Below are positions 7,757 to 17,026 of a stretch of 64,000 nucleotides of DNA, one piece after another. Under the pieces are notes generated by a model that did no database searches, was not told the DNA's origin, and was given only the letters and a program-made list of their open reading frames with translations. Both the position numbers and the translations under genes were made by a program. Origin of the DNA: Gracilibacillus massiliensis (GTDB taxonomy: Bacteria > Bacillota > Bacilli > Bacillales > Amphibacillaceae); the NCBI RefSeq assembly GCF_001458115.1, contig NZ_CZRP01000012.1:868001-932000 (forward strand). Direction: 5' to 3'. Each line of letters opens with the position of its first letter. Within the stretch, counting starts at the first letter, position 1.

Positions 7757-10700
7757 TTATGCTTCCAATAATTCTGGTGCCTCTTCTAACTTAACGGATA
7801 CTAACCGTGACACACCAGATTCCTGCATGGTCACACCGTATAACACGTCTGACTCTTCCATTGTACCTTTTCGATGGGTGATCACAATAAATTGTGTATC
7901 TTTACTGTAATGCTTTAAATATTGCGCAAATCGAGTAACATTTGCTTCATCTAATGCCGCTTCTACTTCATCAAGCACACAAAAAGGAACAGGGCGAACT
8001 CGTAATATAGCAAATAATAATGCAATAGCGGTCAAAGCTCTTTCTCCACCTGATAATAAACCTAATTGCTGTAGCTTTTTCCCTGGTGGTTGAGCAATAA
8101 TATCGACACCCGTATCTAATAGTTGATCTGGATCCGTTAATTTTAACTCTGCATGTCCCCCACCGAATAATCGCTCAAAGACAACCGTGAATTCGTCTTT
8201 GATTTGGGTGAAAGTCTCTTCAAATCGTCGAGTCATTTCTTCATCCATCTCAGCTATAATATCATATAAGGTTCTTTTTGCTTCTACTAAATCTTCTTGC
8301 TGGCTAGTTAAAAATTCATATCTTTCCTTAATTCTTTCATATTCATCAATTGCACCTAGATTAACATTTCCTAATTCTTCAATTGATTTCTTAATTAATT
8401 TCACTTGTTGTTTTGCCTCATCTAAATGTTCAGGTTGTTCGAAATCAATTTTAGCTTTCTCAAACGTAATGTTGTACTCTGTTTCTAAAAATTGCAAACG
8501 ATTTTCCAAATCAAGATCGAGTCGGTTTCGTTTAATTTCGATCGACTGAATTTCCTGTTGCAAATGAGATACTTCTTTTTGCGCTTGCTTAATTGACTCC
8601 TCTAAAGTTGTTATTTTTTGTTGTGTTTCTAAACGTTGACCACGAATTTGTTGAAGTTTTTCTTGTTGCTGGTCTTTTTCCGTTCTCTTTCCCTCAATTT
8701 CTTGATCAATTTCTTCTTCGGTTTGTTGATTATTTTTAACTTCTATTAATTGGTTCAATTGATTTTGTTTATCTTCAAGTGCTAATTGGATCTCTGTTGA
8801 GTCTGCTTGAGCTTGTTCTACTTTTTCTTTTTGATTAGTTAGCTGGCTTCTTGTTTCTGCTTGTTGCACGCGTAGCGCTTGTAACTCTTGCTTTAACTGT
8901 TCCTCTTGCGCTTCAAAATTTTGATGTTGATCGGTTAATTCTTCTATTTGCTTATCTAACGATTGTAATTTTTCTTGCAACGTTACTAAACTTTTCTCTA
9001 TTTGATCCGCTTGCTCCACTAAATATTTACGATCTTCTTCCTGTTGCATCTTATCTTGATCATATATCGATAATTGATCATTTAAATGTTCCAGAGATAA
9101 TTTCCACTCTTTATAGTTACTCTGCTGTGATTGATAGGTTGATTTTATCTCTTCTAATTGATCGAGTTGCTCACTTTTAGTTAGCTCTAAACGTTTCAGT
9201 TCAGCTTTCTGGGTATTGATTTGGCTTTCGTAATCATTGACTCTTAGTTGGTATTCTTTATACTTTTTAGATAAGCTTTTCAATTCACGATCACGAGTAA
9301 ATAATGACTGATTGTTCTTCTTTTTAGCCCCACCTGACATCGACCCTCCAGGATTGACAACATCACCATCAAGGGTGACAATTCGGTATCTTCGCCCAGT
9401 CTGTTGAGCAAATTTATTAGCAGCAGCTAACGTTGTCGAGATAATCACATTTCCTAGCAAAGCTTGCATAACAGCTTTGTATCTGTTATCAAAGTTAATG
9501 AGATCTACTGCTACTCCTAGATAGTCCTTATCATCTTCTAACATGCTAATCATATTACTTGGTAATTGTTTTGGTTTCATCGATGTGATTGGTAAAAAAG
9601 TTGCTCTACCCTTATTTGTCTTTTTTAACCACTGAATTGCTTCTCGTGCAGATTTTTCTGAATCGACTACAATATGTTGTGCTTGTGCACCTAATGCCGT
9701 TTCCATTGCATCTACCAGACTGTCATCAAATTCAATAAGCTCAGGAATTGCCCCGTGAACCCCTGTCAGTACCTTTTGTTCTCTTGCCTTCAATACTTCC
9801 TTTACACCAAAATAGAATCCTTGAAAATCTTCTTTTAGATCTTCTAGCATTTCTTTCTTAGACTTTAAATTCTCTACCATTTGATAGCCTTTAAACAACT
9901 TTTGCTGCATATCATCCAATAGCTTGGATTCTACCGTGATTTTTCGATCTAATTGGTCAAAATCGGTTTGAATTGTATGTAATTGTTGTTCTTGGTGCTT
10001 CAATTTACCCTCTGCATCTTCAACATTATCTCTTAATTTAATACGCTCTTGATGAAGGTGTTGCCATTTAGATGATTGGACAGTTTCTTTACCTTTCATT
10101 CGATCTAACTGTTGCTGAATCGAATGTTTTTCATTGCGCTTTGCTGCTTGTTCATTCAATAATTCAATATAATCGCTTTTTAATGATTCAATATCTTCTT
10201 CAATCGTATTTTTGCCTTTTTCTAATTGTTCTTCTAACGATTGAATTTGTTTTGAAACATGTTGATTCTGTTGTCTTCTTTGTATCAATAATTGTTGTTC
10301 ATTTTCTGCATTTTGAATAAGTACCGCTTTTTTCTTTTCTGTTTCGGTTATTTCTTGTTCTAGCTTCTCTTTATTTTCTTGAAAATGATGAAGTCGTTCA
10401 CGAAAGATTTTTTTATTACCTTCTAAACCTTCCAGTTCTTGCGTTACCACAAGTAACTTTTCTTGCAGTTGGGTGATTTGTTCATCCACTTGTTGAATTT
10501 GTTCTTTATATTGCGTGTTTTCTGTCTCTCTCGCTTCGATCCATTGTTGTTTGTTTGTTAACGATTGGTTTTTTTCATCTATTTCTTTCTGGGAATTCTC
10601 CCAGTTATCATGAAGTTGTTCAATTTCTTTTGCTAATAATCCTACTTCAATATTTTTCAGGCGTTCTTTTTGAGCTAAATATTCTTTAGCAATGGTGGCC

Positions 10701-11323
10701 TGCTGTTCTAATGGCTCCAATTGACCATCTATTTCATATATAATATCTTCAACACGATTTAGGTTCTCTTGTGTTTCAGCAAGTTTGTATTCTGCTTGTT
10801 TTTTGCGATTTTTATATTTTAATACACCAGCCGCTTCTTCGAAAATCACTCTTCGCTCTTCCGACTTGGAGCTTAAAATTTCCTCCACTTTACCTTGGCT
10901 AATAATCGAAAATGCTTCACGACCTAATCCTGAATCAAGGAAAAGTTCCGTAATATCCTTTAGGCGACAGGGTTGTTTATTCATTAAAAATTCACTTTCA
11001 CCAGAACGATAAACTCTACGTGTCACACTTACTTCCTGATAATCTACAGGTAATCGGTTATCGGAATTATCCAATACTAATGTTACTTCCGCAACATTTA
11101 ACGCTTTTCGAGTATCACTACCTTGGAAAATAATATCCTCCATCTTTACACCACGTAAAGACTTGGCAGATTGCTCACCAAGCACCCAGCGAATGGCATC
11201 GGTAATATTACTTTTCCCACTGCCATTTGGTCCAACTACAGCGGTAACACCAGTTACAAATTCGATTTTTACTCGTTCAGCGAAAGATTTAAAACCAATT
11301 GTATCTAATTGTTTTAAATACAT
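7757..11323 (-). CDS. smc: Chromosome segregation ATPase SMC
   Basis: Condensin subunit that organises the chromosome from the ParB-loaded origin. 1188 residues from the ATG at 11323 (start MYLKQLDTIGFKSFAERV, the usual N-terminus); an in-frame ATG 51 bp further upstream lacks support. Walker A is GPNGSGKSNITDAI near residue 32, followed by long coiled coils rich in Q/E/K, a hinge around residues 500-680 (GVHGAIPELIEF, GGSMSGGAKKK), the returning coil, then the signature LSGGERALTA and Walker B with CVLDEVEAALDEAN. Directly followed by ftsY. In B. subtilis rnc is immediately upstream; here the two are separated by a plus-strand gene and a repeat. Confidence 0.98.
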   Translation of the reverse strand: MYLKQLDTIGFKSFAERVKIEFVTGVTAVVGPNGSGKSNITDAIRWVLGEQSAKSLRGVKMEDIIFQGSDTRKALNVAEVTLVLDNSDNRLPVDYQEVSVTRRVYRSGESEFLMNKQPCRLKDITELFLDSGLGREAFSIISQGKVEEILSSKSEERRVIFEEAAGVLKYKNRKKQAEYKLAETQENLNRVEDIIYEIDGQLEPLEQQATIAKEYLAQKERLKNIEVGLLAKEIEQLHDNWENSQKEIDEKNQSLTNKQQWIEARETENTQYKEQIQQVDEQITQLQEKLLVVTQELEGLEGNKKIFRERLHHFQENKEKLEQEITETEKKKAVLIQNAENEQQLLIQRRQQNQHVSKQIQSLEEQLEKGKNTIEEDIESLKSDYIELLNEQAAKRNEKHSIQQQLDRMKGKETVQSSKWQHLHQERIKLRDNVEDAEGKLKHQEQQLHTIQTDFDQLDRKITVESKLLDDMQQKLFKGYQMVENLKSKKEMLEDLKEDFQGFYFGVKEVLKAREQKVLTGVHGAIPELIEFDDSLVDAMETALGAQAQHIVVDSEKSAREAIQWLKKTNKGRATFLPITSMKPKQLPSNMISMLEDDKDYLGVAVDLINFDNRYKAVMQALLGNVIISTTLAAANKFAQQTGRRYRIVTLDGDVVNPGGSMSGGAKKKNNQSLFTRDRELKSLSKKYKEYQLRVNDYESQINTQKAELKRLELTKSEQLDQLEEIKSTYQSQQSNYKEWKLSLEHLNDQLSIYDQDKMQQEEDRKYLVEQADQIEKSLVTLQEKLQSLDKQIEELTDQHQNFEAQEEQLKQELQALRVQQAETRSQLTNQKEKVEQAQADSTEIQLALEDKQNQLNQLIEVKNNQQTEEEIDQEIEGKRTEKDQQQEKLQQIRGQRLETQQKITTLEESIKQAQKEVSHLQQEIQSIEIKRNRLDLDLENRLQFLETEYNITFEKAKIDFEQPEHLDEAKQQVKLIKKSIEELGNVNLGAIDEYERIKERYEFLTSQQEDLVEAKRTLYDIIAEMDEEMTRRFEETFTQIKDEFTVVFERLFGGGHAELKLTDPDQLLDTGVDIIAQPPGKKLQQLGLLSGGERALTAIALLFAILRVRPVPFCVLDEVEAALDEANVTRFAQYLKHYSKDTQFIVITHRKGTMEESDVLYGVTMQESGVSRLVSVKLEEAPELLEA

Positions 11324-11469
11324 GTTAAAACCCCTATTTATTGTCTTTAAAAGACGAATATAGTCTCGAAACACAATTTATCCTTTGCATTTCAACCTAT
11401 TTATTTTATCATAAAGAGTAGAGTGTGAGAAGGAAGATTACCAAAATACGAATATAGGAGTGAATATAC

Positions 11470-11691
11470 TTGAATTTAGAAGAAAGAAACGAAGAAAACT
11501 TAGCACATATTATTCATGAAATGGGAAGAATGCTTCAAGTCGTAAACGAGTCGATTATGGATCCAAAGGATTACGATATTAATAAATACGATGAATTAAA
11601 AGGATTATACGACCTTTTAAAACAAAAAGGAAAACTAACAGTAGCCGAAACCCAAGCATTCATCGCAGAACTAAAAAACTACCGAAAATAA
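11470..11691 (+). CDS. UPF0435 (DUF1128) family protein
   Basis: Conserved small Firmicutes protein of unknown function, related to YfkK of B. subtilis. 73 residues, mostly helical and charged, with MNLEERNEENLAHIIHEM at the start and KGLYDLLKQKGKLTVAETQAF later. The start is a TTG at 11470 with AGGAG 9 bp upstream. It is on the plus strand between smc and rnc, which normally adjoin, so it has probably moved here together with the repeat that follows. No terminator is visible before the repeat. Confidence 0.85.
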   Translation: MNLEERNEENLAHIIHEMGRMLQVVNESIMDPKDYDINKYDELKGLYDLLKQKGKLTVAETQAFIAELKNYRK

Positions 11692-11736
11692 CAAACACCT
11701 AAAAATCTAGCAAAAAAGTAAGCAGCGATATTAAAA

Positions 11737-12258
11737 CTAATCTGCGAAGTAAGAATCACTGCTCACTTTGAAATTAGGATGAGTGGCATGAAAAAGCTCC
11801 GTCCATTTACTTCGCTTTCACCCAAGGGCACAAGTGCAACATCTACTCAAGCAAAGCTTTCGTAGTGTTTTCTATGCTGTTGGGCGTCACCTCAGCCTCC
11901 TCAGAAAAGCAAAGAGCGCTTTTCCTGCGGGGTCTTCGGAAGACGCTGATCCCGCCAGAGTCTACGTAAATGGACTACGCTTTAGTAATGTTCTACAAAT
12001 AAAGTCAGTGCTAGACAATTGATGTCATTTCATATTTCATCGTACTTGAACAGACATCTGTACAAAGCGGAGGAAAAATGCGACACTCCTGGGGGAACAG
12101 CACGAGCTGAAGATCCACTTGGTAAAGTGGTTTTCTTTACCAAGTTAGCTTCAGCCGTGCCCCCGGAAAGGGAGTGTTTTTCCGTAGCGGTAGTAGTTCA
12201 CTCATCATTATCCTTTAAGCGATGAAGTTTTCATTACTTTCTGAATTAGCGTCTACTG
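11737..12258. repeat. Composite hairpin repeat, subfamily A, copy 2
   Basis: This fills the gap between the UPF0435 gene and rnc. Module A (about 11794-11982) has outer arms GTCCATTTAC (11801-11810) and GTAAATGGAC (11966-11975); inside are CACCTCAGCCTCCT and a GGGGTCTTCGGAAGACGC hairpin. A linker of about 85 bp follows, then module B (about 12065-12190), whose arms are GGAGGAAAAATGCGACACTCC in part and GGGAGTGTTTTTCC, with a nested hairpin of ACTTGGTAAAG and CTTTACCAAGT. Left end has CTGCGAAGTA, right end GCGTCTACTGT. Nearly the mirror image of the copy at 3810. The two 60-70 codon frames within it are artefacts of the repeat. Confidence 0.85.
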
Positions 12259-12262
12259 TATC

Positions 12263-12303
12263 AAAAACACCCTCCTATTTGTTTGAAATAGGAGGGTGTT
12301 TTT
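12263..12303 (-). terminator. Terminator after rnc
   Basis: Perfect 18-bp stem with arms AAAAACACCCTCCTATTT and AAATAGGAGGGTGTTTTT and T runs on both strands; it begins at the rnc stop codon. It can work in both directions. Confidence 0.9.
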
Positions 12304-12997
12304 AGTTTGGTAATGCGTCTAGGGCTTGTTTGGCTGCTCGTTGTTCTGCTTCTTTTTTTGTTCTGCCCACACCTTTACCAGCCGTTTTACTGTTAATCGT
12401 TACCACAGCAAAAAATTCCCGGTCATGTGCAGGACCTTTTTCATCCACTATCGCATACTCCACTAACTTATTTTTATGTTGTTGTACCGTTTCTTGCAAT
12501 TGACTTTTATAATCCATCGTATGCGAAAAAGCACCGGTTGTAATTTGAGGATAAACATATTTTGTTAAAAAAGTGATGACTTCTTCATATCCTTGATCCA
12601 AATATAATGCACCAATAAAAGCTTCAAAGACATCTGCTAGTAGCGCTGGACGATTGCGACCACCAGTCATTTCCTCCCCCTTACCAAGCAATACAAATTT
12701 GCTGAAATCTAATGATTCTGCAAATTTTACTAAGGCAGGTTCACATACAATCGAGGCTCTAAGTTTCGTCAGATCTCCTTCTTCAAGTTCATTATATTCT
12801 CGGTAAAGATATTGAGATACTCCTAATTCCAATACCGCATCACCTAAAAACTCTAATCTTTCATTATCCAATAAATTCTTTTTCCGGTGCTCATTCACAT
12901 AAGATGAATGTGTAAAAGCTTGTCTTAATAATTTTTCATCATCAAAACGTATTCCCAATTCTTTCTGAAACAATGTAAAATCCGTCAAAATATTCAC
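12302..12997 (-). CDS. rnc: Ribonuclease III
   Basis: Double-strand-specific endoribonuclease for rRNA and scRNA processing. The 231-residue protein has the catalytic domain with [14 protein letters not shown] (46-59) and the second acidic cluster in [18 protein letters not shown], then a C-terminal dsRNA-binding domain (about 155-231: [38 protein letters not shown]). The start is a GTG at 12997; no nearer ATG exists in frame and the ribosome binding site (GGTAGG-like) is weak. It lies between acpP and smc as usual, though with repeats on both sides. Confidence 0.96.
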   Translation of the reverse strand: MNILTDFTLFQKELGIRFDDEKLLRQAFTHSSYVNEHRKKNLLDNERLEFLGDAVLELGVSQYLYREYNELEEGDLTKLRASIVCEPALVKFAESLDFSKFVLLGKGEEMTGGRNRPALLADVFEAFIGALYLDQGYEEVITFLTKYVYPQITTGAFSHTMDYKSQLQETVQQHKNKLVEYAIVDEKGPAHDREFFAVVTINSKTAGKGVGRTKKEAEQRAAKQALDALPN

Positions 12998-13088
12998 CTA
13001 CCAACCTGAAATCACTCATTGACATAATTATATAGGAAACTCAGCGTATCGCCAACCCTTATTTGTAATACTTTTTATCTATAAGAAA

Positions 13089-13297
13089 GGCGCAGAGCGG
13101 CCGCATAGAAACGTAGCGACTGGAGCGAATCAACTGAGATAAAGGAATCACGGTGAGCTTGCGAGCCGATGATGACTTTCGCCTGAAGGCATAAGGGCGA
13201 CTAAGCCTCTGTTTTAACCAATCGGCAAGTCTTCTTTATCGTAGGGCGATTTCGTGAAGTCGCCTAGTTTCTGGCGCTCGGAGCTAGACATGACGCC
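13089..13297. repeat. Second type of structured intergenic repeat (about 210 bp)
   Basis: This fills most of the 379-bp gap between rnc and acpP. It is GC-rich against its surroundings and unlike the composite repeats. Visible hairpins: GGCGATTTCGTGAAGTCGCC, TCGCCTGAAGGCATAAGGGCGA (in parts TCGCC/GGCGA with inner GCCT/AGGC), and GCTTGCGAGC. The borders GGCGCAGAGCGG and CGCTCGGAGCTAGACATGACGCC (quoted in part) are imperfect inverted repeats. No open reading frame of interest. I recall similar segments in other halotolerant Bacillaceae genomes, but cannot verify that here. Confidence 0.6.
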
Positions 13298-13331
13298 ACT
13301 TATATACTTTCTTAGCTACATAAAAGATAAC

Positions 13332-13361
13332 AGAAAAGCCTTACACCAGTAAGACTTTTCT
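13332..13361 (-). terminator. Terminator after acpP
   Basis: Stem AGAAAAG-CCTTAC with GTAAG-CTTTTCT (one bulge/mismatch) around a 4-5 nt loop, just after the acpP stop on the minus strand. It closes the fapR operon. Confidence 0.8.
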
Positions 13362-13376
13362 ATCTTTAGACAAAAA

Positions 13377-13610
13377 TTATTGGTTGCTGTTTATGTAATT
13401 TACAGCATCACCTACTGTAGAAATCTTTTCTGCATCTTCATCAGCAATTTCTAGGTCGAATTCGTCTTCAAGCTCCATAACAAGTTCCACCACATCTAAA
13501 GAGTCTGCTTCTAGATCATCTTTAAATGAAGCTTCTAGTGTTACTTTATCCTCATCCACATCAAGACGATCGACAACGATCTGCTTCACTTTTTCAAATG
13601 TATCTGCCAT
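13377..13610 (-). CDS. acpP: Acyl carrier protein
   Basis: Carries growing fatty acyl chains on a 4'-phosphopantetheine arm. 77 residues, strongly acidic, with the attachment Ser37 in [12 protein letters not shown]. The ATG at 13610 follows AAAGGGGGTGA; the upstream in-frame ATG at 13631 would add MKGGDGK, which encodes the binding site itself. Last gene of the fapR-plsX-fabD-fabG-acpP operon and followed by a terminator. Confidence 0.97.
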   Translation of the reverse strand: MADTFEKVKQIVVDRLDVDEDKVTLEASFKDDLEADSLDVVELVMELEDEFDLEIADEDAEKISTVGDAVNYINSNQ

Positions 13611-13648
13611 TTTTCCGTCACCCCCTTTCAAAGAGTATACCTATCATA

Positions 13649-14389
13649 TTACATAACCATTCCACCGTCTACCTGAATCGTTTGCCCTGTAACATAATTG
13701 GATTGCTCAGATGCTAAGAACAACGCTACATTTGCTACATCTTCAGCTTTACCTAATTTATTTAAAGGTATTAATGATAGCATTTGTTCTTTTTGTTCAT
13801 CCGTTAATTTCTCTGTCATATCTGTTGCGATAAATCCAGGTGCAATCGCATTAACAAGGATATTTCGTACAGCCAATTCTTTAGCTGTTGTTTTAGTTAA
13901 GCCAATTACACCTGCTTTAGCTGAAACATAATTTGCTTGACCAGGGTTACCACTAATTCCGACAACCGATGAAAGATTGATAATACGTCCACTTTTTTGT
14001 TTCATCATTTGTCTGGAAACTGTTTTTGTACATAAAAACACACCTTTTAGATTGATGTCAATCACATCATCAAAGTCCGCTTCCGTCATGCGCATTAACA
14101 AATTATCTTTGGTGATACCAGCATTGTTCACTAAAATGTCTAAGCTTCCAAAGGTTTTGGTAGTTTCTTTCACCATCGCTTTTACGTCACTTTCGTCACT
14201 AACATTTGCTTGTATTTTAATAGCTTCTCCGCCATTAGACACGATTTCGTCCACAACAGCTTGAGCTTTATCTTCACTGCCAGCATAATTAACAACGACT
14301 TTCGCACCATTTTTTGCAAAAATTAACGCAATTTCGCGTCCAATTCCACGAGATGCTCCTGTGATAAGTGCAACTTGATTATCTAACAT
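13649..14389 (-). CDS. fabG: 3-oxoacyl-[acyl-carrier-protein] reductase
   Basis: NADPH-dependent first reduction of the fatty acid elongation cycle. 246 residues of the short-chain dehydrogenase fold: TGASRGIG (10-17), NNAG (88-91), and the catalytic Ser141, Tyr154 and Lys158 in LSSVVG and [10 protein letters not shown]. The ATG at 14389 overlaps the fabD stop in a TAATG arrangement behind GAGGAAGAG; the longer frame from 14410 runs into the fabD end and is not used in the family. Cotranscribed with fabD and acpP. Confidence 0.97.
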   Translation of the reverse strand: MLDNQVALITGASRGIGREIALIFAKNGAKVVVNYAGSEDKAQAVVDEIVSNGGEAIKIQANVSDESDVKAMVKETTKTFGSLDILVNNAGITKDNLLMRMTEADFDDVIDINLKGVFLCTKTVSRQMMKQKSGRIINLSSVVGISGNPGQANYVSAKAGVIGLTKTTAKELAVRNILVNAIAPGFIATDMTEKLTDEQKEQMLSLIPLNKLGKAEDVANVALFLASEQSNYVTGQTIQVDGGMVM

Positions 14390-15336
14390 TACTCTTCCTC
14401 CTTGTACCACTGAATAAATTCATCTAATGACGCTTTATCTTGTACGGCAAAAGTCTTCGTTCTTCTATTCACTTTTTTCACAAGACCTGTAAGCACTTTT
14501 CCACTACCAACTTCTACGATAGCGTCTAATGACTCTTCTAGAAGCTGTTCAATGATCTCTTCAAAACGGACTGGTGAATAAAGTTGTTCCACTAACAATT
14601 GTTTGATTTCTTCTGCTTCTGTTACTTTTTCAGCTGTTACGTTAGCATAGACCGGTATATCTGAGTTGGACCAGTCAATTCCCTGTACCAACTGATCAAA
14701 ATCTTCTGCTGCTGGTCTCATTAAACTAGAGTGAAACGGTCCACTTACAGGCAAAGGAAGCACTCTTTTGGCGCCTTTAGATTTTAATTGATCTACTGCT
14801 AGGTCAATCGCTGCCTTCGTTCCCGAAATAACGATTTGCCCGGGGCAATTTATGTTTGCAATTTCTAGCACTTCATTTAGTTCTTCTCTTATTTTTTCTA
14901 ATTCAGATGACAGTGTTTCTTTATCCATTCCTAGAACAGCTGCCATCGAACCTTTGCCTTCCGGGTAGGCAGTCTCCATTAATTTCCCTCGCTCATGCAC
15001 TAAACGAATTGCATCCTGAAAAGAAATGGCTTTGGCTGCAACTAGTGCACTGTATTCTCCTAAACTATGTCCACTTGTAATGTCTGGATAGATATTATGT
15101 TCTGCTAATAAATGTGTAATCGCACTACTAACTAATAACAAAGCTGGTTGTGTGTTTTCCGTTTTTGTTAAAACTTCTTTAGGTCCTTCAAACATTATTG
15201 AAGTTAAGTCATAGTCTAATTGTTCATTTGCGGTTTCAAAAAGTTCCTTGACTTGATCAAATTGATCATATAAGTCTTTCCCCATTTCTACTGCCTGAGA
15301 ACCTTGCCCAGGGTAGATAAATGCTATCTTTTTCAA
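14389..15336 (-). CDS. fabD: Malonyl-CoA:ACP transacylase
   Basis: Loads malonate onto acyl carrier protein for elongation. The 315-residue protein has the acyltransferase motifs GQGSQ (10-14), [10 protein letters not shown] with nucleophile Ser91, and GPFHSSLM with His201. Located 3 bp after plsX and coupled to fabG by a one-base overlap. It belongs to the FapR-controlled operon, so it should respond to malonyl-CoA level. Confidence 0.97.
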   Translation of the reverse strand: MKKIAFIYPGQGSQAVEMGKDLYDQFDQVKELFETANEQLDYDLTSIMFEGPKEVLTKTENTQPALLLVSSAITHLLAEHNIYPDITSGHSLGEYSALVAAKAISFQDAIRLVHERGKLMETAYPEGKGSMAAVLGMDKETLSSELEKIREELNEVLEIANINCPGQIVISGTKAAIDLAVDQLKSKGAKRVLPLPVSGPFHSSLMRPAAEDFDQLVQGIDWSNSDIPVYANVTAEKVTEAEEIKQLLVEQLYSPVRFEEIIEQLLEESLDAIVEVGSGKVLTGLVKKVNRRTKTFAVQDKASLDEFIQWYKEEE

Positions 15337-15339
15337 AAT

Positions 15340-16344
15340 TTATTCCTCCTCAGTTGAAACTTGTAAATGTTTCACTTCTGATTCGATCGTTTCTATTACA
15401 TTCTTTTCTACAATTTCCATCGTTTGTTTAATTGCACTGAAAATGGCTTGGGCATTAGATGAACCATGTGCTTTCACAACTGGTGCACGAAGTCCAAACA
15501 GAGCTGCACCACCATATTCTGAATAATCTAATTGATCCTTCAATCCTCTTAGCTCACTCTTAGCTAGTACTGCCGCTATTTTGGTTTTGGTATTAACCAT
15601 AAATTTTTCTTTCAACATAGAAAATAGTGTCAAAGCCGTTCCTTCAACTGTTTTCAATGCAATATTTCCACTAAAGCCATCGGTTACTACTACATCTGCA
15701 ACACCATTCAATAAATCTCTTGCTTCTACATTTCCGACAAAATTGATTGGAAGTTCTTCTAACAAATCAAAAGCTTTTTTCGTTAATTCATTGCCTTTAC
15801 CATTCTCGGTTCCGACATTTAATAACCCTACTCGTGGATTTTTTATTTTTCGCACGTTCTCCATATAGATAGATCCCATTAAGCCGTATTGTTGTAAATG
15901 TTGAGGTTTTGCATCGACATTTGCTCCCACATCCAGTAAAAGAAAACCACTACCATCGACTGTCGGAAGTGTTGGACTTAGTGCAGGGCGATCAATCCCT
16001 TTAATTCTACCCACGATAAACAATCCCGCACTCATCAGCGCACCAGTGTTACCAGCTGAAATACAAGCATCTGCTTGATGTGATTTTACCTCGTTTGCCA
16101 TTAATACTAACGAAGCTTGCTTTTTACGGCGCACTGCTTTTACTGGTTCATCATCACTGGTAATTTTTTCTTCTGTATGAATAATATCGATGGATGCATG
16201 ATTTTTTGTATATTGTTTTATCTGTTCTTCGTTACCAACTAGCGTAATATGAAGATTATCAAATTGATTCACTGCCTTTAGTGCACCTAATACAATTTCT
16301 TTTGGTGCATGGTCTCCACCCATTGCATCGATTGCGATTCTCAT
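15340..16344 (-). CDS. plsX: Phosphate acyltransferase PlsX
   Basis: Converts acyl-ACP to acyl-phosphate for PlsY, the first step of phospholipid synthesis in Firmicutes. The 334-residue protein begins [18 protein letters not shown] and has [30 protein letters not shown] and [13 protein letters not shown], the characteristic PlsX blocks. Its ATG overlaps the fapR stop by 4 bases. Links lipid synthesis with fatty acid synthesis in this operon. Confidence 0.97.
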   Translation of the reverse strand: MRIAIDAMGGDHAPKEIVLGALKAVNQFDNLHITLVGNEEQIKQYTKNHASIDIIHTEEKITSDDEPVKAVRRKKQASLVLMANEVKSHQADACISAGNTGALMSAGLFIVGRIKGIDRPALSPTLPTVDGSGFLLLDVGANVDAKPQHLQQYGLMGSIYMENVRKIKNPRVGLLNVGTENGKGNELTKKAFDLLEELPINFVGNVEARDLLNGVADVVVTDGFSGNIALKTVEGTALTLFSMLKEKFMVNTKTKIAAVLAKSELRGLKDQLDYSEYGGAALFGLRAPVVKAHGSSNAQAIFSAIKQTMEIVEKNVIETIESEVKHLQVSTEEE

Positions 16345-16922
16345 TGTTGAATCCCTTCTTTCTCCTCTTTAGATCGAAACATTTCAAAAATACCGGTAAA
16401 TACTGTTTCATTATCGACATGACTATGTACTTCTACTACGGTGCGATTGTTTATTTCCGTACCAACTACTTTCGCCTTGGCAATGACCCGCTCCCCTTCA
16501 ACAACTTGTCTAGTAAATTTAATATCCGCATTGGTCGTTAAAGCAAGTTGGTCATTAATAACCGCAACTGCTAAAGAATTGGCTTGGGCAAATAGATGAT
16601 GCCCTCTAGCAATTTTATTCCGTGAGAAAACATGCTCAGCAGTGATATCTAGAATAGAGATGGCTCGCTGATCTAATTCTAAATCAATTATTTCACCTAT
16701 TACTTCATCTATTGGTAATGCTTTTACTGTCTCGTTCCACGTGGATGTTGCCACAGATTTAATTCGTTCACGTAATTCTGGAATATTAAGCTCCATGCGA
16801 TCCAGTCGAATCGTCTGAATACTAACTTTAAAGAGTTTTGCTAACGCATCATCCGTAATAAAGGGTTTTTCCTCTATTGTTTCTTTTAACATGGATTGTC
16901 TTTCTTTTTTGTTCCGTTTCAA
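16341..16922 (-). CDS. fapR: Malonyl-CoA-responsive repressor FapR
   Basis: Global repressor of fatty acid and phospholipid synthesis genes, released by malonyl-CoA. It has an N-terminal DeoR-like helix-turn-helix ([22 protein letters not shown]) and a C-terminal hot-dog effector domain ([38 protein letters not shown]; quoted in parts). I place the start at the TTG at 16922 because GGTGG lies 6 nt upstream and the product then begins KRNKKERQ like other FapR proteins; a GTG at 16931 is the alternative. The operator at 16971-16987 shows autoregulation. Confidence 0.95.
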   Translation of the reverse strand: MKRNKKERQSMLKETIEEKPFITDDALAKLFKVSIQTIRLDRMELNIPELRERIKSVATSTWNETVKALPIDEVIGEIIDLELDQRAISILDITAEHVFSRNKIARGHHLFAQANSLAVAVINDQLALTTNADIKFTRQVVEGERVIAKAKVVGTEINNRTVVEVHSHVDNETVFTGIFEMFRSKEEKEGIQQ

Positions 16923-16970
16923 TTTATCCACCGTCCATCTTAGTGCGTCATCTATTTTTTAACTAAAATA

Positions 16971-16987
16971 TTATGACTAGGTACTAA
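16971..16987 (-). promoter_or_regulatory. FapR operator
   Basis: The minus strand reads TTAGTACCTAGTCATAA, one base from the known 17-bp FapR consensus TTAGTACCTAGTCTTAA. It starts four bases downstream of the -10 box of the fapR promoter, so bound FapR would cover the transcription start. Confidence 0.88.
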
Positions 16988-16991
16988 TAGT

Positions 16992-17020
16992 AATATATAA
17001 TACCATAGCAAATTATGCAA
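16992..17020 (-). promoter_or_regulatory. Promoter of the fapR operon
   Basis: Minus strand TTGCAT (17015-17020), 17-bp spacer, TATATT (16992-16997). Placed directly upstream of the FapR operator and after the recG stop. Confidence 0.7.
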
Positions 17021-17026
17021 GTGTCT

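Noticed and set aside
11834-12225. Two plus-strand open frames of 62 and 68 codons
   Set aside because: They lie wholly inside the composite repeat, use its palindromes and have no ribosome binding sites or family likeness.
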